DNA of 64,000 nucleotides, taken from the NCBI GenBank assembly GCA_900696525.1, contig CAADGL010000011.1, forward strand, positions 186,001-250,000, given 5' to 3'. The notes beneath the pieces were generated by a model. It was given only the letters and a program-made list of their open reading frames with translations. It did not search any database and was not told the origin of the DNA. Each line of letters starts with the position of its first letter. The stretch's first letter is position 1. This document shows positions 36,757-45,445 of the stretch, piece by piece. The position numbers were made by a program, and so were the translations under genes. The DNA is from an uncultured Planctomycetota bacterium. GTDB lineage: Bacteria; Planctomycetota; Phycisphaerae; UBA1845; Fen-1342.

Positions 36757-38706
36757 TCACTGCCCGTTCTGGTCCGTCCGCTTCAGCCCAGCCCGCAGCT
36801 TCACGTTCTGCGGGTTGAACCAGCCACGGTAGAGCTCCTCCATTCCGCGCTGCTCGGCGGCCGTCAACAGTTGCGGCAGCCGCGCCTCGAACTCGCCACG
36901 GTAGATCGGATCAACCTGCACCAGCTCCGCCACTACCCAGTTGAACGAGCGCGGCGCCGCCTGCACCACGACCCGGTGCGCCGGCTGGCTGTCGCCCGTG
37001 GTGTAGCTCAGCCCAAACACCGCTTCCGGCAGGCGCTCCACGGGGATGTTCAGCTCCTGGAGCACCGTCGTGACCCGCGAAAACGCCTTCTCCGCGAAGG
37101 GCCCCAGCGCCTCGCGATAGGGCTTGATCAGCGGCTCCGGCCAGTCGCTGTGCAGCTTTGTTCCCAATCGCGCCGGCTCCGCCGCCTCCAGCGTCGCCAG
37201 CAGCTCCACGGACTGCTGCACCGCCGCCTCGAGACCCACGCCGCGCGCCTGCTCGGCCAGCTTCTCCGCCGCCGCCCGCGCCAGCTCGAACGCGCGCGTC
37301 AGCCGCCACTCGGCCACCAGCCGGCCCCGGACTTCCTCGATGCTTCGCGGCGGCCCCTCGGGGACGATCTCCACGACGCGGAAGACGTACGCCTGGTACG
37401 GAATCCGCTGTCGCGGATCGGTCGGGTCGGGCCGATGGTCAACCATGACCGGCCCCGGCTCTCCCACGACCAGCAGCGGCATCGTCTCGTTCCGCTCCGG
37501 CTGGTAGAGCCCTTTCGTCCGCGCCGTGAGCATCCACACCGACATGGTCTGCCGCCCGACCAGGTAGCTCGCCGTCCCCAGCCCAGGCATCGACTGGAGC
37601 ATCCGCAGCTCGATCAGGTCCGTCTCACCGTACTCGATCGGCGTCTGGGCGGCGAAGTGCTCGCGCACGTCCTTGAACGAAAGCGTCTGCTCCGCCGGCG
37701 GTGGCTGGCGATAGCCCTGCTCGTCGCGGGGCTGGTCGCGCCAGGCGCGGTCGGCGTAGTCGTGGACGTCGTTCATCAACCGCTGCGCTTCCTCGCCGAG
37801 CTTGACTTTCGTGCGGTCCTCGCGGATGCGGTCCCGGGCCGCCTGCGGCAGGCTTTCGAAGGTGATGGACGAGGCGGGTTGCGTGGCCGCCTGCGGCCCC
37901 AGCAGCGTGCGGATGTAGAAGTCCTTGTGGCGCTCGAAGTAGGCGGCGCTCTCGCGCAGCGACGCCACCACGCGGCCTTCGAGCTTCGCCGGGTCGATCG
38001 TCAGGTACTCGATCCGCGCCCGGTTCATCATGTGGTAGCCGAACTCCAGCCTGTCGTCGCTGTGCTGCGTGCGACGGTTCTTGGCGGCCTCGAAGTATTC
38101 GCTGAGCTCCTGCTCGCTCGGCTCCGGGACCCGGCTCATGAACGCCCGCGCGTCCAGCACGCTCAACCGAACGTCCGCGTGCTGCAACTGCGCCTGATAG
38201 ACCTCCTCCGCCCGGGGCAGGCTCTGCGCCACGCCGTAGGCCTGATGCTCGAACGCCTGGAGCGCGGCGATGTAACGCCCGATGCAGTCGTAGATCGAGC
38301 TCAGGCTGCGGCCGGTGCGCTTGCGGACGGCGTCGAGCATCTCGTCGCCGATCTGCCGCTGGCGCAGCAGCTCCTGGACGTCGGAATGGGCCACGGTGAT
38401 TCCCATGCGCCGGGCTTCCTCGACCAGCAGGTACGCGTGCAGATTCGCATCGAGGTCGTCGGCGCCGATCAGCAGCGGCTGCACGTTGAAGCCGAACATC
38501 CCGGCCACGCGCATCTCGTTGCCCGCTTCGTTCACCTGCGAGACGCTGAGCCGCTGCCCGAAGGCCTCGCCCAGCACGCGGTCGTGGTGCTCCGTCCGCC
38601 GCGCGTAGGTGAGCACCGGCTCGATCAGGAACACCACCAGCAGCAGCGACATGAACGTCAGAACCAGCACCCTGCTGTACTTGCGGAAGAACTTGGCCGG
38701 ACCCAT
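36757..38706 (-). CDS. Membrane-anchored SurA/PpiD-like folding factor
   Basis: 649 residues. One N-terminal signal-anchor (VLVLTFMSLLLVVFLIEPVL) leaves the rest in the periplasm. Residues about 45-180 look like a SurA/PpiD N-terminal chaperone domain (ILG-like EAFGQRLSVSQVNEAG...). The remainder is Arg/Glu-rich helix plus a region resembling a degraded parvulin fold (RIPYQAYVFRVVEIVPEG). I do not see a complete parvulin active site, so chaperone rather than prolyl-isomerase activity is likely. AAGGAAG lies before the ATG. Coupling to leuS is by position only. Confidence 0.68.
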   Translation of the reverse strand: MGPAKFFRKYSRVLVLTFMSLLLVVFLIEPVLTYARRTEHHDRVLGEAFGQRLSVSQVNEAGNEMRVAGMFGFNVQPLLIGADDLDANLHAYLLVEEARRMGITVAHSDVQELLRQRQIGDEMLDAVRKRTGRSLSSIYDCIGRYIAALQAFEHQAYGVAQSLPRAEEVYQAQLQHADVRLSVLDARAFMSRVPEPSEQELSEYFEAAKNRRTQHSDDRLEFGYHMMNRARIEYLTIDPAKLEGRVVASLRESAAYFERHKDFYIRTLLGPQAATQPASSITFESLPQAARDRIREDRTKVKLGEEAQRLMNDVHDYADRAWRDQPRDEQGYRQPPPAEQTLSFKDVREHFAAQTPIEYGETDLIELRMLQSMPGLGTASYLVGRQTMSVWMLTARTKGLYQPERNETMPLLVVGEPGPVMVDHRPDPTDPRQRIPYQAYVFRVVEIVPEGPPRSIEEVRGRLVAEWRLTRAFELARAAAEKLAEQARGVGLEAAVQQSVELLATLEAAEPARLGTKLHSDWPEPLIKPYREALGPFAEKAFSRVTTVLQELNIPVERLPEAVFGLSYTTGDSQPAHRVVVQAAPRSFNWVVAELVQVDPIYRGEFEARLPQLLTAAEQRGMEELYRGWFNPQNVKLRAGLKRTDQNGQ

Positions 38707-38800
38707 GCGATTGCTTCCTTGCCTGTACGCCGCTCACCGCCGCGCACCGTGCACGCCGCGAAGCGAATCCGCCATTCTAGTGCCCCGGATGCCACCCGCA

Positions 38801-38841
38801 AGCCACGCCCGCCCACGGTTTCCAGCCACGCCCGCCCACGG
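38801..38841. repeat. Direct repeat, 18 bp twice at 23-bp spacing
   Basis: AGCCACGCCCGCCCACGG occurs at 38801-38818 and again at 38824-38841. It sits in the 281-base divergent region between the PpiD-like gene and the racemase gene. It could be an operator pair or a replication-slippage product. Confidence 0.75.
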
Positions 38842-38987
38842 ACGCGGTTTCGGGGCGGACCAGGCCCGCCAGTCCCCAAATCCGGGCCCCGAGCGCAAGC
38901 GCCGGCGCCCCACCGCTCGCCCGCGAGCCCTACGCAGCCCGGCGCAACGCCGCTATAGTGCGCCCACGGACAAGGAGGTCCCACGCC

Positions 38988-40025
38988 ATGGACCGGGGCA
39001 TGCAATCAAAACACGTCCGCGTGAGCATCGATCTCGACCGCGTGCGCGCCAACGCCGAGCGAATCCGCCGCGAGACCGGCGTCGCGCTGATCGCGGTACT
39101 GAAGGGCGACGCGTACGGTCTCGGAGCGCGCGCCGTCGCCGCGGCCCTCCGCGACATTGCCGACGAGTTCGCCTGGTTTTCGCTCGACGAGGCTCGCGCG
39201 GCGGCGCACGCCGCCGAACGGCCGGGCCTCGTTCTCGGCCCGCCCGACGCGCCGCCGGAAGATTACGCCGCGCTGCGCCTGCGCCCCACCGTCTTCACCG
39301 CCGAACACGCGGCGCGCTACCGCGGCATCGACGCGGCCCTGGGCATCGACACCGGCATGCAGCGCTTCGGCTGCACGCTCGACCAGGCCGCGAGCCTGTT
39401 CCGCGGCGCCCGCATCACCGACCTCGCCACGCATGCCGCGACGCGGGAGGCCGCGGCGCGCCTCCTGGCGGCGGCGGAGGCCATCGGCGCCCGATCGGCC
39501 GGCCGCGGACCGCGGCTGCACGCGGCGTCGACGTCGCTACTGCCTCATCGTGAATGCTGGCTCGACGCAGTGCGGCCGGGCCTGGCGCTGTACCGCGGGG
39601 CGCTGCGCGTCTCGACCCGGCTGGCCAGCGTTCGCGCCGCCAGCGGTCCCGTCGGATACACGGGGTTCACTTGTTCGCATGTCGGCATCATCCTGGCTGG
39701 CTATTGCAACCGCCTCGCACCCGCGACGGCCCTGATCAACGGCCGGCGGCAGCGCGTGCTCGAAGTCGGCATGAATTCCGCCTTCGTCAGCGTCGATCCC
39801 GCCGACCGCGCCGGCGACGAGGTCGTGCTGCTCGGCGACGGGCTGGCGGAGCCGGAACTGGCGGCCGACCTTGGCGTCCGCGAGCACGAGGTGCTCTGCC
39901 GGTACGGCGCCATCGGACCGCGCCGCTACGTGGGCGAAGCGGCCGGGCTGCGCGCCGCCCGCCGCAGTCGCGCCGCGGCGCGCGTCACTCCTCCACCGGC
40001 CGCAGTATCCAGCAGTCGAGGATAG
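38988..40025 (+). CDS. Alanine racemase
   Basis: 345 residues. A PLP enzyme making D-alanine for peptidoglycan. The PLP lysine is Lys39 in VLKGDAYGLG. The barrel continues with ALGIDTGMQRFG and RPGLALYRGALR. The second catalytic Tyr is in VGYTGF, and the C-terminal domain has VGMNSAFVSVDP and GDEVVLLG. A perfect AAGGAGGT lies nine bases before ATG 38988, and TATAGT is at 38954-38959. The sequence is divergent (AGYCNRL replaces the common VGYADGY), so a related amino-acid racemase is possible. Its last 41 bases overlap the 3' end of the convergent DUF2961 gene. Confidence 0.85.
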   Translation: MDRGMQSKHVRVSIDLDRVRANAERIRRETGVALIAVLKGDAYGLGARAVAAALRDIADEFAWFSLDEARAAAHAAERPGLVLGPPDAPPEDYAALRLRPTVFTAEHAARYRGIDAALGIDTGMQRFGCTLDQAASLFRGARITDLATHAATREAAARLLAAAEAIGARSAGRGPRLHAASTSLLPHRECWLDAVRPGLALYRGALRVSTRLASVRAASGPVGYTGFTCSHVGIILAGYCNRLAPATALINGRRQRVLEVGMNSAFVSVDPADRAGDEVVLLGDGLAEPELAADLGVREHEVLCRYGAIGPRRYVGEAAGLRAARRSRAAARVTPPPAAVSSSRG

Positions 40026-41937
40026 CCGGCCGCGTGCAGCGCACGCGCAGCGCGTTTTCGCCGGCCCTCAGCTCAACGGCGCCCAGCGTGTAGATGCCGT
40101 TGTCGGCGTTCCGGTCGTAGTGCGCCGTGCCGATCGGCGTGCCGTCGGCCTTGGCCACCTCGATGGCCTCGAACGAGCGGCGCGGGTGCGCTCGAACGCT
40201 GAGCGCATACTTCCCGTCGCGCGGCGCCACCAGCCGCACGGTCAGCGGCTGGTCCGACTGGATGCTCGCCGCCGCCTCGCCCGAGAGCTCGACGCCCCCC
40301 GCGTGCCTCTGCGGCAGGACGTTTCCCCAGCCCTGGCCGTCAATGGCGCCCTCGATCTCAACCGTGCCCGGCATGCGGAAGCCGGCCACCGTCAGCCGCT
40401 CAATCGTCAACGGCTCGAATCCGCTCGCCTTGACCCCGGGCCCGCCGTACCAGTGGACCACGCTGCTGTAGTCCGTGTCGCGCGCCCCGGCCTCCTGGCG
40501 ATTCTCGATCCGCAGGTGCACGCCGTCGTCGAAGCTCACGCAGTCACCGATGAACCAGCGATAGCCTGACTGCTTGCCATACGGCCCCGTGCGCGTCACG
40601 CCGTGGAAGGGGCGGTCGAAGAGCCGCAGCGCCGGGGCATCGCCGAGCAGCCCGGCCACGCCGTCGCCCACGAGCACCGGCGAGCGGCCATCGAGCGCGA
40701 TGCTGTATCCGCCGGCGCCCCACCATTCCGTCCGCGGGCAATCGACGTTGAGCACGAGTCCGACCACGCGGCCGCGGCCCGCGGTTCGCAGCACGTCAAA
40801 CTCGGCCGATTTCGCCGGGCGCTCGGCGCGGAAGCGCGCGTTGAAGCGCAGGGCGTCCGCCGGCGGGTCGCGGCGGTCGATGCGCATGTAGATCATCAGT
40901 CCGATCTTGCGGCCGGAGAGGTTCTCGAGCTCGACGCGCATGCCGTTGCGATAGGGCATGGGGAAGAAGCAGTACATGAACCAGCCTTCGTTGACGAAGA
41001 CCGTCGGGATGTCGCTCCAGAAGTCTGTCCCGAGCGGCAGGCTGCGAAAGGGCGTGCGGTCGAAGCCGGAGCCGAAGAAGTCGGCCAGTGGGGCCTCGAC
41101 GCTGGGCTGCCTTTCGCCGTCGAACCAGATGCGCAGCACGACCTGGCCCAGGGCGTACAGGTCGCGCGGCTCGGTGCGGTCGGTGAGCGCCACGTAGAAG
41201 GCCCGCACCGTGCCCGCCTTCTCCACGCTGTCGCCCAGCTTGCCCTTGGGCTTGACGTCGTCCTGGATCGCCAGCGTCATCGGCTTGGCGCCGCCGAGGA
41301 GCTGCGCCTCCTTCAGCCCGTGCTTGAGCGCCGACTTCACGGCCTTCAGCGCCTCCAGCCCCGCCGCATCAAGCTCCGCGGAGAACGGCTCGACCTGCGT
41401 GTCCGGCGGAAACGTCACGTAGTCGACCTGATAGTGCGATCGGCACTCGCGGACGAGCACCTGGCAGCGCTGGGCGTAGGCGATCGGGAAATAGCAGTTC
41501 CATCCGCCGCCCGGCCCGGTCTGGTAGGCCAGCGGCTCGCCCAGCGGCTCGACGCCGCCCGCGAACAGCTCCTTCAGCGGCGTCTCCACGACCGTCGTCC
41601 CGTCGATCACGAGCCGCAGCTCGCCTTGCGGTGCTTCGCACCACAGCCGCGTGATCGCCCCCGGGCCGACCATCTCCGCCATCACATCCCAGCCGTCGGG
41701 CGTCCGCGAAAGGAAGCGGATCGCATCCGCGCTCGCCGCGCCGCCCACGCTCGCCGCCCCGCCCGCCGCCCCGCGGCTCGAAAAAAGCCCGTAGCGCTCG
41801 CCGGCGGGCGGCGCCAGGCTGAGCCGGTTCAGGTCGATCAGGCGGTTCAGCAGGTCGGCCTGCGTGAGCGGCTCCGCCGCGCGCGCCGAAGCCGCCGGCG
41901 CCGGCGCGATCAAGCAGAGGATCAGAGCGAATCGCAT
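39985..41937 (-). CDS. Secreted DUF2961/GH172-family protein
   Basis: 650 residues. Signal peptide (ALILCLIAPAPAASARA), then the DUF2961 fold: ITRLWCEAPQGELRLVIDG, GGWNCYFPIAYAQRC, YVTFPPDTQVEPFSA, FVNEGWFMYCFFPMPY and GWWGAGGYSIALDG-like EWWGAGGYSIALDG. DUF2961 is now glycoside hydrolase family 172, whose characterised members act on alpha-D-fructofuranosides or D-arabinofuranosides. About 100 C-terminal residues form an added beta-domain with a carbohydrate-binding look. GGGAGAAA precedes ATG 41937. Its substrate here is unknown. Confidence 0.85.
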   Translation of the reverse strand: MRFALILCLIAPAPAASARAAEPLTQADLLNRLIDLNRLSLAPPAGERYGLFSSRGAAGGAASVGGAASADAIRFLSRTPDGWDVMAEMVGPGAITRLWCEAPQGELRLVIDGTTVVETPLKELFAGGVEPLGEPLAYQTGPGGGWNCYFPIAYAQRCQVLVRECRSHYQVDYVTFPPDTQVEPFSAELDAAGLEALKAVKSALKHGLKEAQLLGGAKPMTLAIQDDVKPKGKLGDSVEKAGTVRAFYVALTDRTEPRDLYALGQVVLRIWFDGERQPSVEAPLADFFGSGFDRTPFRSLPLGTDFWSDIPTVFVNEGWFMYCFFPMPYRNGMRVELENLSGRKIGLMIYMRIDRRDPPADALRFNARFRAERPAKSAEFDVLRTAGRGRVVGLVLNVDCPRTEWWGAGGYSIALDGRSPVLVGDGVAGLLGDAPALRLFDRPFHGVTRTGPYGKQSGYRWFIGDCVSFDDGVHLRIENRQEAGARDTDYSSVVHWYGGPGVKASGFEPLTIERLTVAGFRMPGTVEIEGAIDGQGWGNVLPQRHAGGVELSGEAAASIQSDQPLTVRLVAPRDGKYALSVRAHPRRSFEAIEVAKADGTPIGTAHYDRNADNGIYTLGAVELRAGENALRVRCTRPAILDCWILRPVEE

Positions 41938-42307
41938 GAGCTTTCTCCCAGGGCCGATGGCCCGGCAACAGTGTATTGGTTCGGAAACGGTCCGTCCTTC
42001 TTGCCGCCGGCGCGCGACCGCTCAACGCGAAGGGCGCCTCGGGGCGTGGATCCGGACACGCCGAGAAGCAAGAATGTAGCGTTTCACCTTGACATTGAGT
42101 CGGAGATGTGCTGCTCATTGCACTAACGAGGCACACAGGCTGCCTCTTGTGAAGGGTCGCGTGCGCAAGTAGACGCCGTGCGGGGCTGTGCGTCACCGAG
42201 CCTGGTCACGCGCTTGACCCTGCCCGTCGATGCGACCGACGCTCAGTCCGGTTAGAATGCGGCATGCACCGAACGGTCAGGCCCGGTGCGCCTCGTCGGA
42301 GAATCGC
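41938..42307. other. Divergent intergenic region, DUF2961 gene to Tat-exported protein
   Basis: 370 bases with no credible gene. TAGAAT at 42253-42258 is a possible -10 for the rightward gene. A small hairpin, GAGGCA/TGCCTC, lies at 42128-42146. A TTGACA at about 42090 has no good -10 partner. Confidence 0.45.
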
Positions 42308-43273
42308 ATGCCGCCAACAGACAAGCCGGATCGCCGCGTGTTCCTTCGCCTGGGCCTGGCGGGTGCAGCCGCGGCTTTCGCCCCGTGGCCGCAGCTCGAT
42401 GCGGTGGGCGCCACGAAGCGGGGGCCGGAGGCGTCGCCGGCGGGAGCGGGCGACGAGCCACTGTTCAGAATATCGCTGGCGCAGTGGTCGCTGCATCGCG
42501 CCCTGCGCGAAGGGCGGCTGGCTCATCTCGATTTCGCCGCGACGGCCAAGCGTGACTACGGCATTGACGCCGTCGAGTACGTCAACTCGTTCTTCAAGGA
42601 CAAGGCCCGCGACGCGGACTACCTGCGCGACATGAAGCAGCGCGCCGCTGACGCCGGCGTGCGCAGCCTGCTCATCATGTGCGACGGCGAGGGCAACCTC
42701 GGCGACCCCGACGACGCGCGGCGCAGGCAGGCCGTCGAGAACCACCATCGCTGGATTGAGGCGGCGAAAGCCCTCGGCTGCCACTCCATCCGCGTGAATG
42801 CCGCCAGCAGCGGCACGTTCGAGGAGCAGCAGAAGCTCGCGGCCGACGGGCTGCGCCGGCTGACCGAGTTCGGGGCCCGGCACGAGCTGAACGTGATTGT
42901 CGAGAACCACGGCGGCTTGTCGTCGAACGGCGCGTGGCTGGCAGGCGTGATGCGAATGGTCGATCATCCGCGCTGCGGCACGCTGCCGGACTTCGGCAAC
43001 TTCAACCTCGGCGACGGCAAGCAGTACGACCGCTACCAGGGCGTCCGCGAGCTGATGCCCTTCGCGAAGGCCGTCAGCGCCAAGAGCCACGACTTCGACG
43101 AGGCCGGCGACGAGATTCACACCGATTTCCGCCGCATGATGAAGATCGTGGTCGACGCGGGCTACCGCGGCTACGTCGGGATCGAGTACGAGGGTGGTCG
43201 CCTGAGCGAGCCAGAGGGGATTCGGGCGACCAAGCGGCTGCTTGAGCGCGTGCGAAAGGCCCTGGCCGAATAG
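42308..43273 (+). CDS. Tat-exported xylose isomerase-like TIM-barrel protein
   Basis: 321 residues. A twin-arginine signal ([20 protein letters not shown]) marks export in folded form. The mature part is a sugar isomerase/endonuclease-4-like barrel: [90 protein letters not shown] and [10 protein letters not shown]. The expected metal ligands (Glu, Asp, His, Glu) are present. Such Tat-exported isomerase-like proteins are frequent in planctomycetes, but their reactions are mostly untested. GGAG lies eight bases before the ATG. Confidence 0.87.
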   Translation: MPPTDKPDRRVFLRLGLAGAAAAFAPWPQLDAVGATKRGPEASPAGAGDEPLFRISLAQWSLHRALREGRLAHLDFAATAKRDYGIDAVEYVNSFFKDKARDADYLRDMKQRAADAGVRSLLIMCDGEGNLGDPDDARRRQAVENHHRWIEAAKALGCHSIRVNAASSGTFEEQQKLAADGLRRLTEFGARHELNVIVENHGGLSSNGAWLAGVMRMVDHPRCGTLPDFGNFNLGDGKQYDRYQGVRELMPFAKAVSAKSHDFDEAGDEIHTDFRRMMKIVVDAGYRGYVGIEYEGGRLSEPEGIRATKRLLERVRKALAE

Positions 43274-43364
43274 ACACGCCGGCGGCGATCGTTCGAGGCG
43301 GCGGGTTCCTGTAAAAACAGGCGCGGCTTCGCTGCTGCAACTCTATTAAGAACAAATAATTAGC

Positions 43365-43393
43365 TTGATTCTGAGGTCGCAGTCGCCTATTAT
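43365..43393 (+). promoter_or_regulatory. Sigma70-like promoter of the PEP-CTERM gene
   Basis: TTGATT (43365-43370), a 17-base spacer and TATTAT (43388-43393). It lies in an unusually AT-rich patch (about 43340-43395) for this genome, 64 bases before the ATG at 43458. A small CCTGT/ACAGG hairpin at 43308-43321 precedes it. Confidence 0.6.
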
Positions 43394-43457
43394 TCGGGAG
43401 CGGTCACGGAACGGAAGTCATCAAGCAAGAACGCTAGCTACAAAAAAGGGGGGACGA

Positions 43458-44177
43458 ATGCTGCGTCGATTGCTCACGGTTTCTCTCGCCGCGCTGAGCG
43501 CGGCAAACGGGTTGGCCAGCAGCTTCAATCTGAACGGCCTGCCTCATGGCACGATTGTCACCAACCAGGTTCCGGGTATGACCGTCGCGGCCAACAACCC
43601 AAACAGGCCCTTCGACCTGGCCATCATCTTTGACACAAACAAGACGAACACCGCCGACCCCGACCTCGAGGGGCCGAACTGGCCCGCCGGCAACCTGGCC
43701 CCGCACACCGACGTCGGCAAGATTCTCATCATCGCGGAGAACAAGACCGACGCGAACGGCGATGGCCTGATCGACAACCCGGACGATGAGGGCAACCGGC
43801 CGGCCGGGCAGATCTTCCTGACGTTTGCGCAACCGCTAACGAGCTTCGGCTTCGATCTGATCGACGTTGACCACGAGACCGACGAGAGCGGCGGGCTGAA
43901 GTTCCTGATGAACGGAACGCAGGTCGGCTGGATTCCGTTCGATGCGTTCACGAATCCAAACTCGCCACACTATCAGCCGACCGTGGCCTACGGCGACCAC
44001 TCCGCCAACCGGATTGGCCCACTGACCATCCTTCAGAACGGTCAGCCGACGGCGTTCAACAAGGTGGTCGTCTACATGGGCGGATCGGGCGGAATCGGAA
44101 ACATCGTTCCGGAGCCGGCGTCGCTGCTGCTCCTCGGGCTGGGCGCACTCGCGCTGGTCCGCAGACGCGGCTGCTGA
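43458..44177 (+). CDS. PEP-CTERM sorted secreted protein
   Basis: 239 residues. Signal peptide (LLTVSLAALSAANGLAS), a beta-rich domain with Ca-binding-like acidic stretches (DTNKTNTADPDLEGPNW, DANGDGLIDNPDDEGN), and the C-terminal sorting signal IVPEPASLLLLGLGALALVR followed by RRRGC. PEP-CTERM proteins are processed by an exosortase and displayed or released with exopolysaccharide; no exosortase is in this window. The domain SFGFDLIDVDHETDESGG resembles those of other PEP-CTERM proteins of unknown role. The ribosome-binding site GGGGGGA is close to ATG 43458. Confidence 0.88.
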   Translation: MLRRLLTVSLAALSAANGLASSFNLNGLPHGTIVTNQVPGMTVAANNPNRPFDLAIIFDTNKTNTADPDLEGPNWPAGNLAPHTDVGKILIIAENKTDANGDGLIDNPDDEGNRPAGQIFLTFAQPLTSFGFDLIDVDHETDESGGLKFLMNGTQVGWIPFDAFTNPNSPHYQPTVAYGDHSANRIGPLTILQNGQPTAFNKVVVYMGGSGGIGNIVPEPASLLLLGLGALALVRRRGC

Positions 44178-44189
44178 CGGGAACCGCCA

Positions 44190-44227
44190 GGTCGCGCCGA
44201 GTTCGGGCTCACCCGGCCGGCGCGACC
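44190..44227. terminator. Bidirectional hairpin between PEP-CTERM gene and fabI
   Basis: GGTCGCGCCG (44190-44199) pairs with CGGCGCGACC (44218-44227), with an inner CGGG/CCCG stem at 44204-44215. It lies between two convergent stop codons. No T-run is present, as usual in this GC-rich sequence. Confidence 0.55.
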
Positions 44228-44262
44228 GAACCGGGGTAGACGGGCGCAACGGAGGCGGCCGC

Positions 44263-45048
44263 TTACCACCCGACGACGTTGTAACCCGCGTCGACGTAGT
44301 GGACTTCGCCCGTGACGCCGCTGGAAAGGTCGCTCAGCAGATACAGGCCGGACTTGCCGACCTCGGCGGCCTCGATGTTGCGCGCCAGCGGCGCCTTGGT
44401 CGGGTAGTGCTCCAGCATCTTGCCAAAGCCGCTGACGCCGGCGCTGCTGAGCGTGCGCACCGGGCCAGCCGACAGGGCGTTGACGCGGATCTTCTTCTCG
44501 CGGCCGAGCTCCGCGGCCAGGTAGCGCACCGAAGATTCGAGCGCCGCCTTGCAGACGCCCATGACGTTGTAGCTGGGGATCATCTTGACCGAGCCCATGT
44601 ACGTCAGCGTCAGGATCGCCGCGCCCTCTGCCAGGTGCGGGAGGGCGTGCTGGCAGACGGCCACCAGCGAATAGGCGCTGATGTCCATGGCCTGGAGGAA
44701 GTCGGCCCGGCTGGTGGCGTAGAAGGGCTTGGAGAGCGCGTCGCGGCTGGCGAACGCCACGGCGTGCACGACGAAATCGAGCGGGCCCATCGTCTCGCGC
44801 GCCTGGTGCAGCGCCGCCCTGATCTGCTCGTCGTCTGAGACGTCGCACGGCACGATCAGCTTCGCGCCGATCGGCTCGGCCAGCTCGCGCACGCGGCGCT
44901 CCATCTTCGGGTTCGGCAGGTGATTGAAGCCCAGCGCCGCGCCGTTTTGGTGCAACTGCTCGGCGATGTGCCACGCCAGCGAATGGTCGTTGGCCACACC
45001 GAAGATGAAGCCCCGCTTGCCCTGCATCAGCCCGTTGCCCTGGCCCAT
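44263..45048 (-). CDS. fabI: Enoyl-ACP reductase (NADH)
   Basis: 261 residues. Catalyses the last step of each fatty-acid elongation round. The atypical short-chain dehydrogenase signature of FabI is present: KRGFIFGVANDHSLAWHIA at the N-terminus, Tyr150, Tyr160 and Lys167 (LTYMGSVKMIPSYNVMGVCK), and SAGPVRTLSSAGVSGF for the substrate loop. It is the target class of triclosan-type inhibitors. ATG 45048 has AAGGAGAT seven bases upstream. Confidence 0.96.
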   Translation of the reverse strand: MGQGNGLMQGKRGFIFGVANDHSLAWHIAEQLHQNGAALGFNHLPNPKMERRVRELAEPIGAKLIVPCDVSDDEQIRAALHQARETMGPLDFVVHAVAFASRDALSKPFYATSRADFLQAMDISAYSLVAVCQHALPHLAEGAAILTLTYMGSVKMIPSYNVMGVCKAALESSVRYLAAELGREKKIRVNALSAGPVRTLSSAGVSGFGKMLEHYPTKAPLARNIEAAEVGKSGLYLLSDLSSGVTGEVHYVDAGYNVVGW

Positions 45049-45071
45049 CGCCGATCTCCTTGCGATCTCCC

Positions 45072-45126
45072 CCGCCGCGCACAACGCCGCCGCGCACAAC
45101 ACCGCCGCGCAGAACGCCGCCGCGCC
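45072..45126. repeat. 15-bp tandem repeat, about 3.7 copies
   Basis: Units CCGCCGCGCACAACG, CCGCCGCGCACAACA, CCGCCGCGCAGAACG and a partial CCGCCGCGCC follow one another. It starts 24 bases upstream of the fabI start, just beyond its ribosome-binding site, so copy-number change could alter the leader or promoter of fabI. Confidence 0.85.
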
Positions 45127-45254
45127 CTCCGGATCCGGGAGTTTAACCCGCCGGGCGCGGCGGCGGAACTGCCAGCGTGAGAAAGGGCATGCGGACCATA
45201 CTGGGCGAGCGGCGCGGGTCGAACCAGTGGCGTCCCGGCGCCTACCCGATGCGA

Positions 45255-45284
45255 GCCGCGACCGTTAGGTAGCGGTTGCGCCGA
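45255..45284 (+). repeat. REP-like unit, single copy
   Basis: GCCGCGACCGTTAGGTAGCG followed by GTTGCGCCGA matches 25 of 30 bases of the arm and flank at 7982-8011. No inverted partner is found next to it. Confidence 0.75.
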
Positions 45285-45445
45285 ACGGCTCTCCGGGTCC
45301 ATGGTTGATTTTCCCGGTTCTCGTGCTTGATTTCTCCCGGTTCGTGACGGTTCATGCGACGGCCTCCAGAGTGAAGACCGCGCCGCACGGCAACGTGTGG
45401 TAGCATGCGCGAAGCGGCCGGCAGAGCCGCAAGCGGGAGGCGATT

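Larger units (their letters stand above)
45049..45445. other. Intergenic region fabI to DUF4287/DUF5655 gene with two repeats
   Basis: About 400 bases. It contains a 15-bp tandem repeat just upstream of fabI (45072-45126) and a single REP-like unit (45255-45284), and must hold the divergent promoters. No protein-coding gene is supported in it. Confidence 0.5.

Noticed and set aside
36757-38706. Active parvulin-type prolyl isomerase
   Set aside because: The N-terminal chaperone-like domain and membrane anchor are seen, but I do not see a complete parvulin catalytic region, so I call only a SurA/PpiD-like folding factor.
36154-38958. Open frame of over 900 codons on the plus strand opposite leuS and the PpiD-like gene
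   Set aside because: Composition artefact of high third-position GC. leuS on the other strand is certain.
45072-45126. CRISPR-like array
   Set aside because: The units are 15-bp direct tandem copies without spacers and no cas genes are present anywhere in the window.
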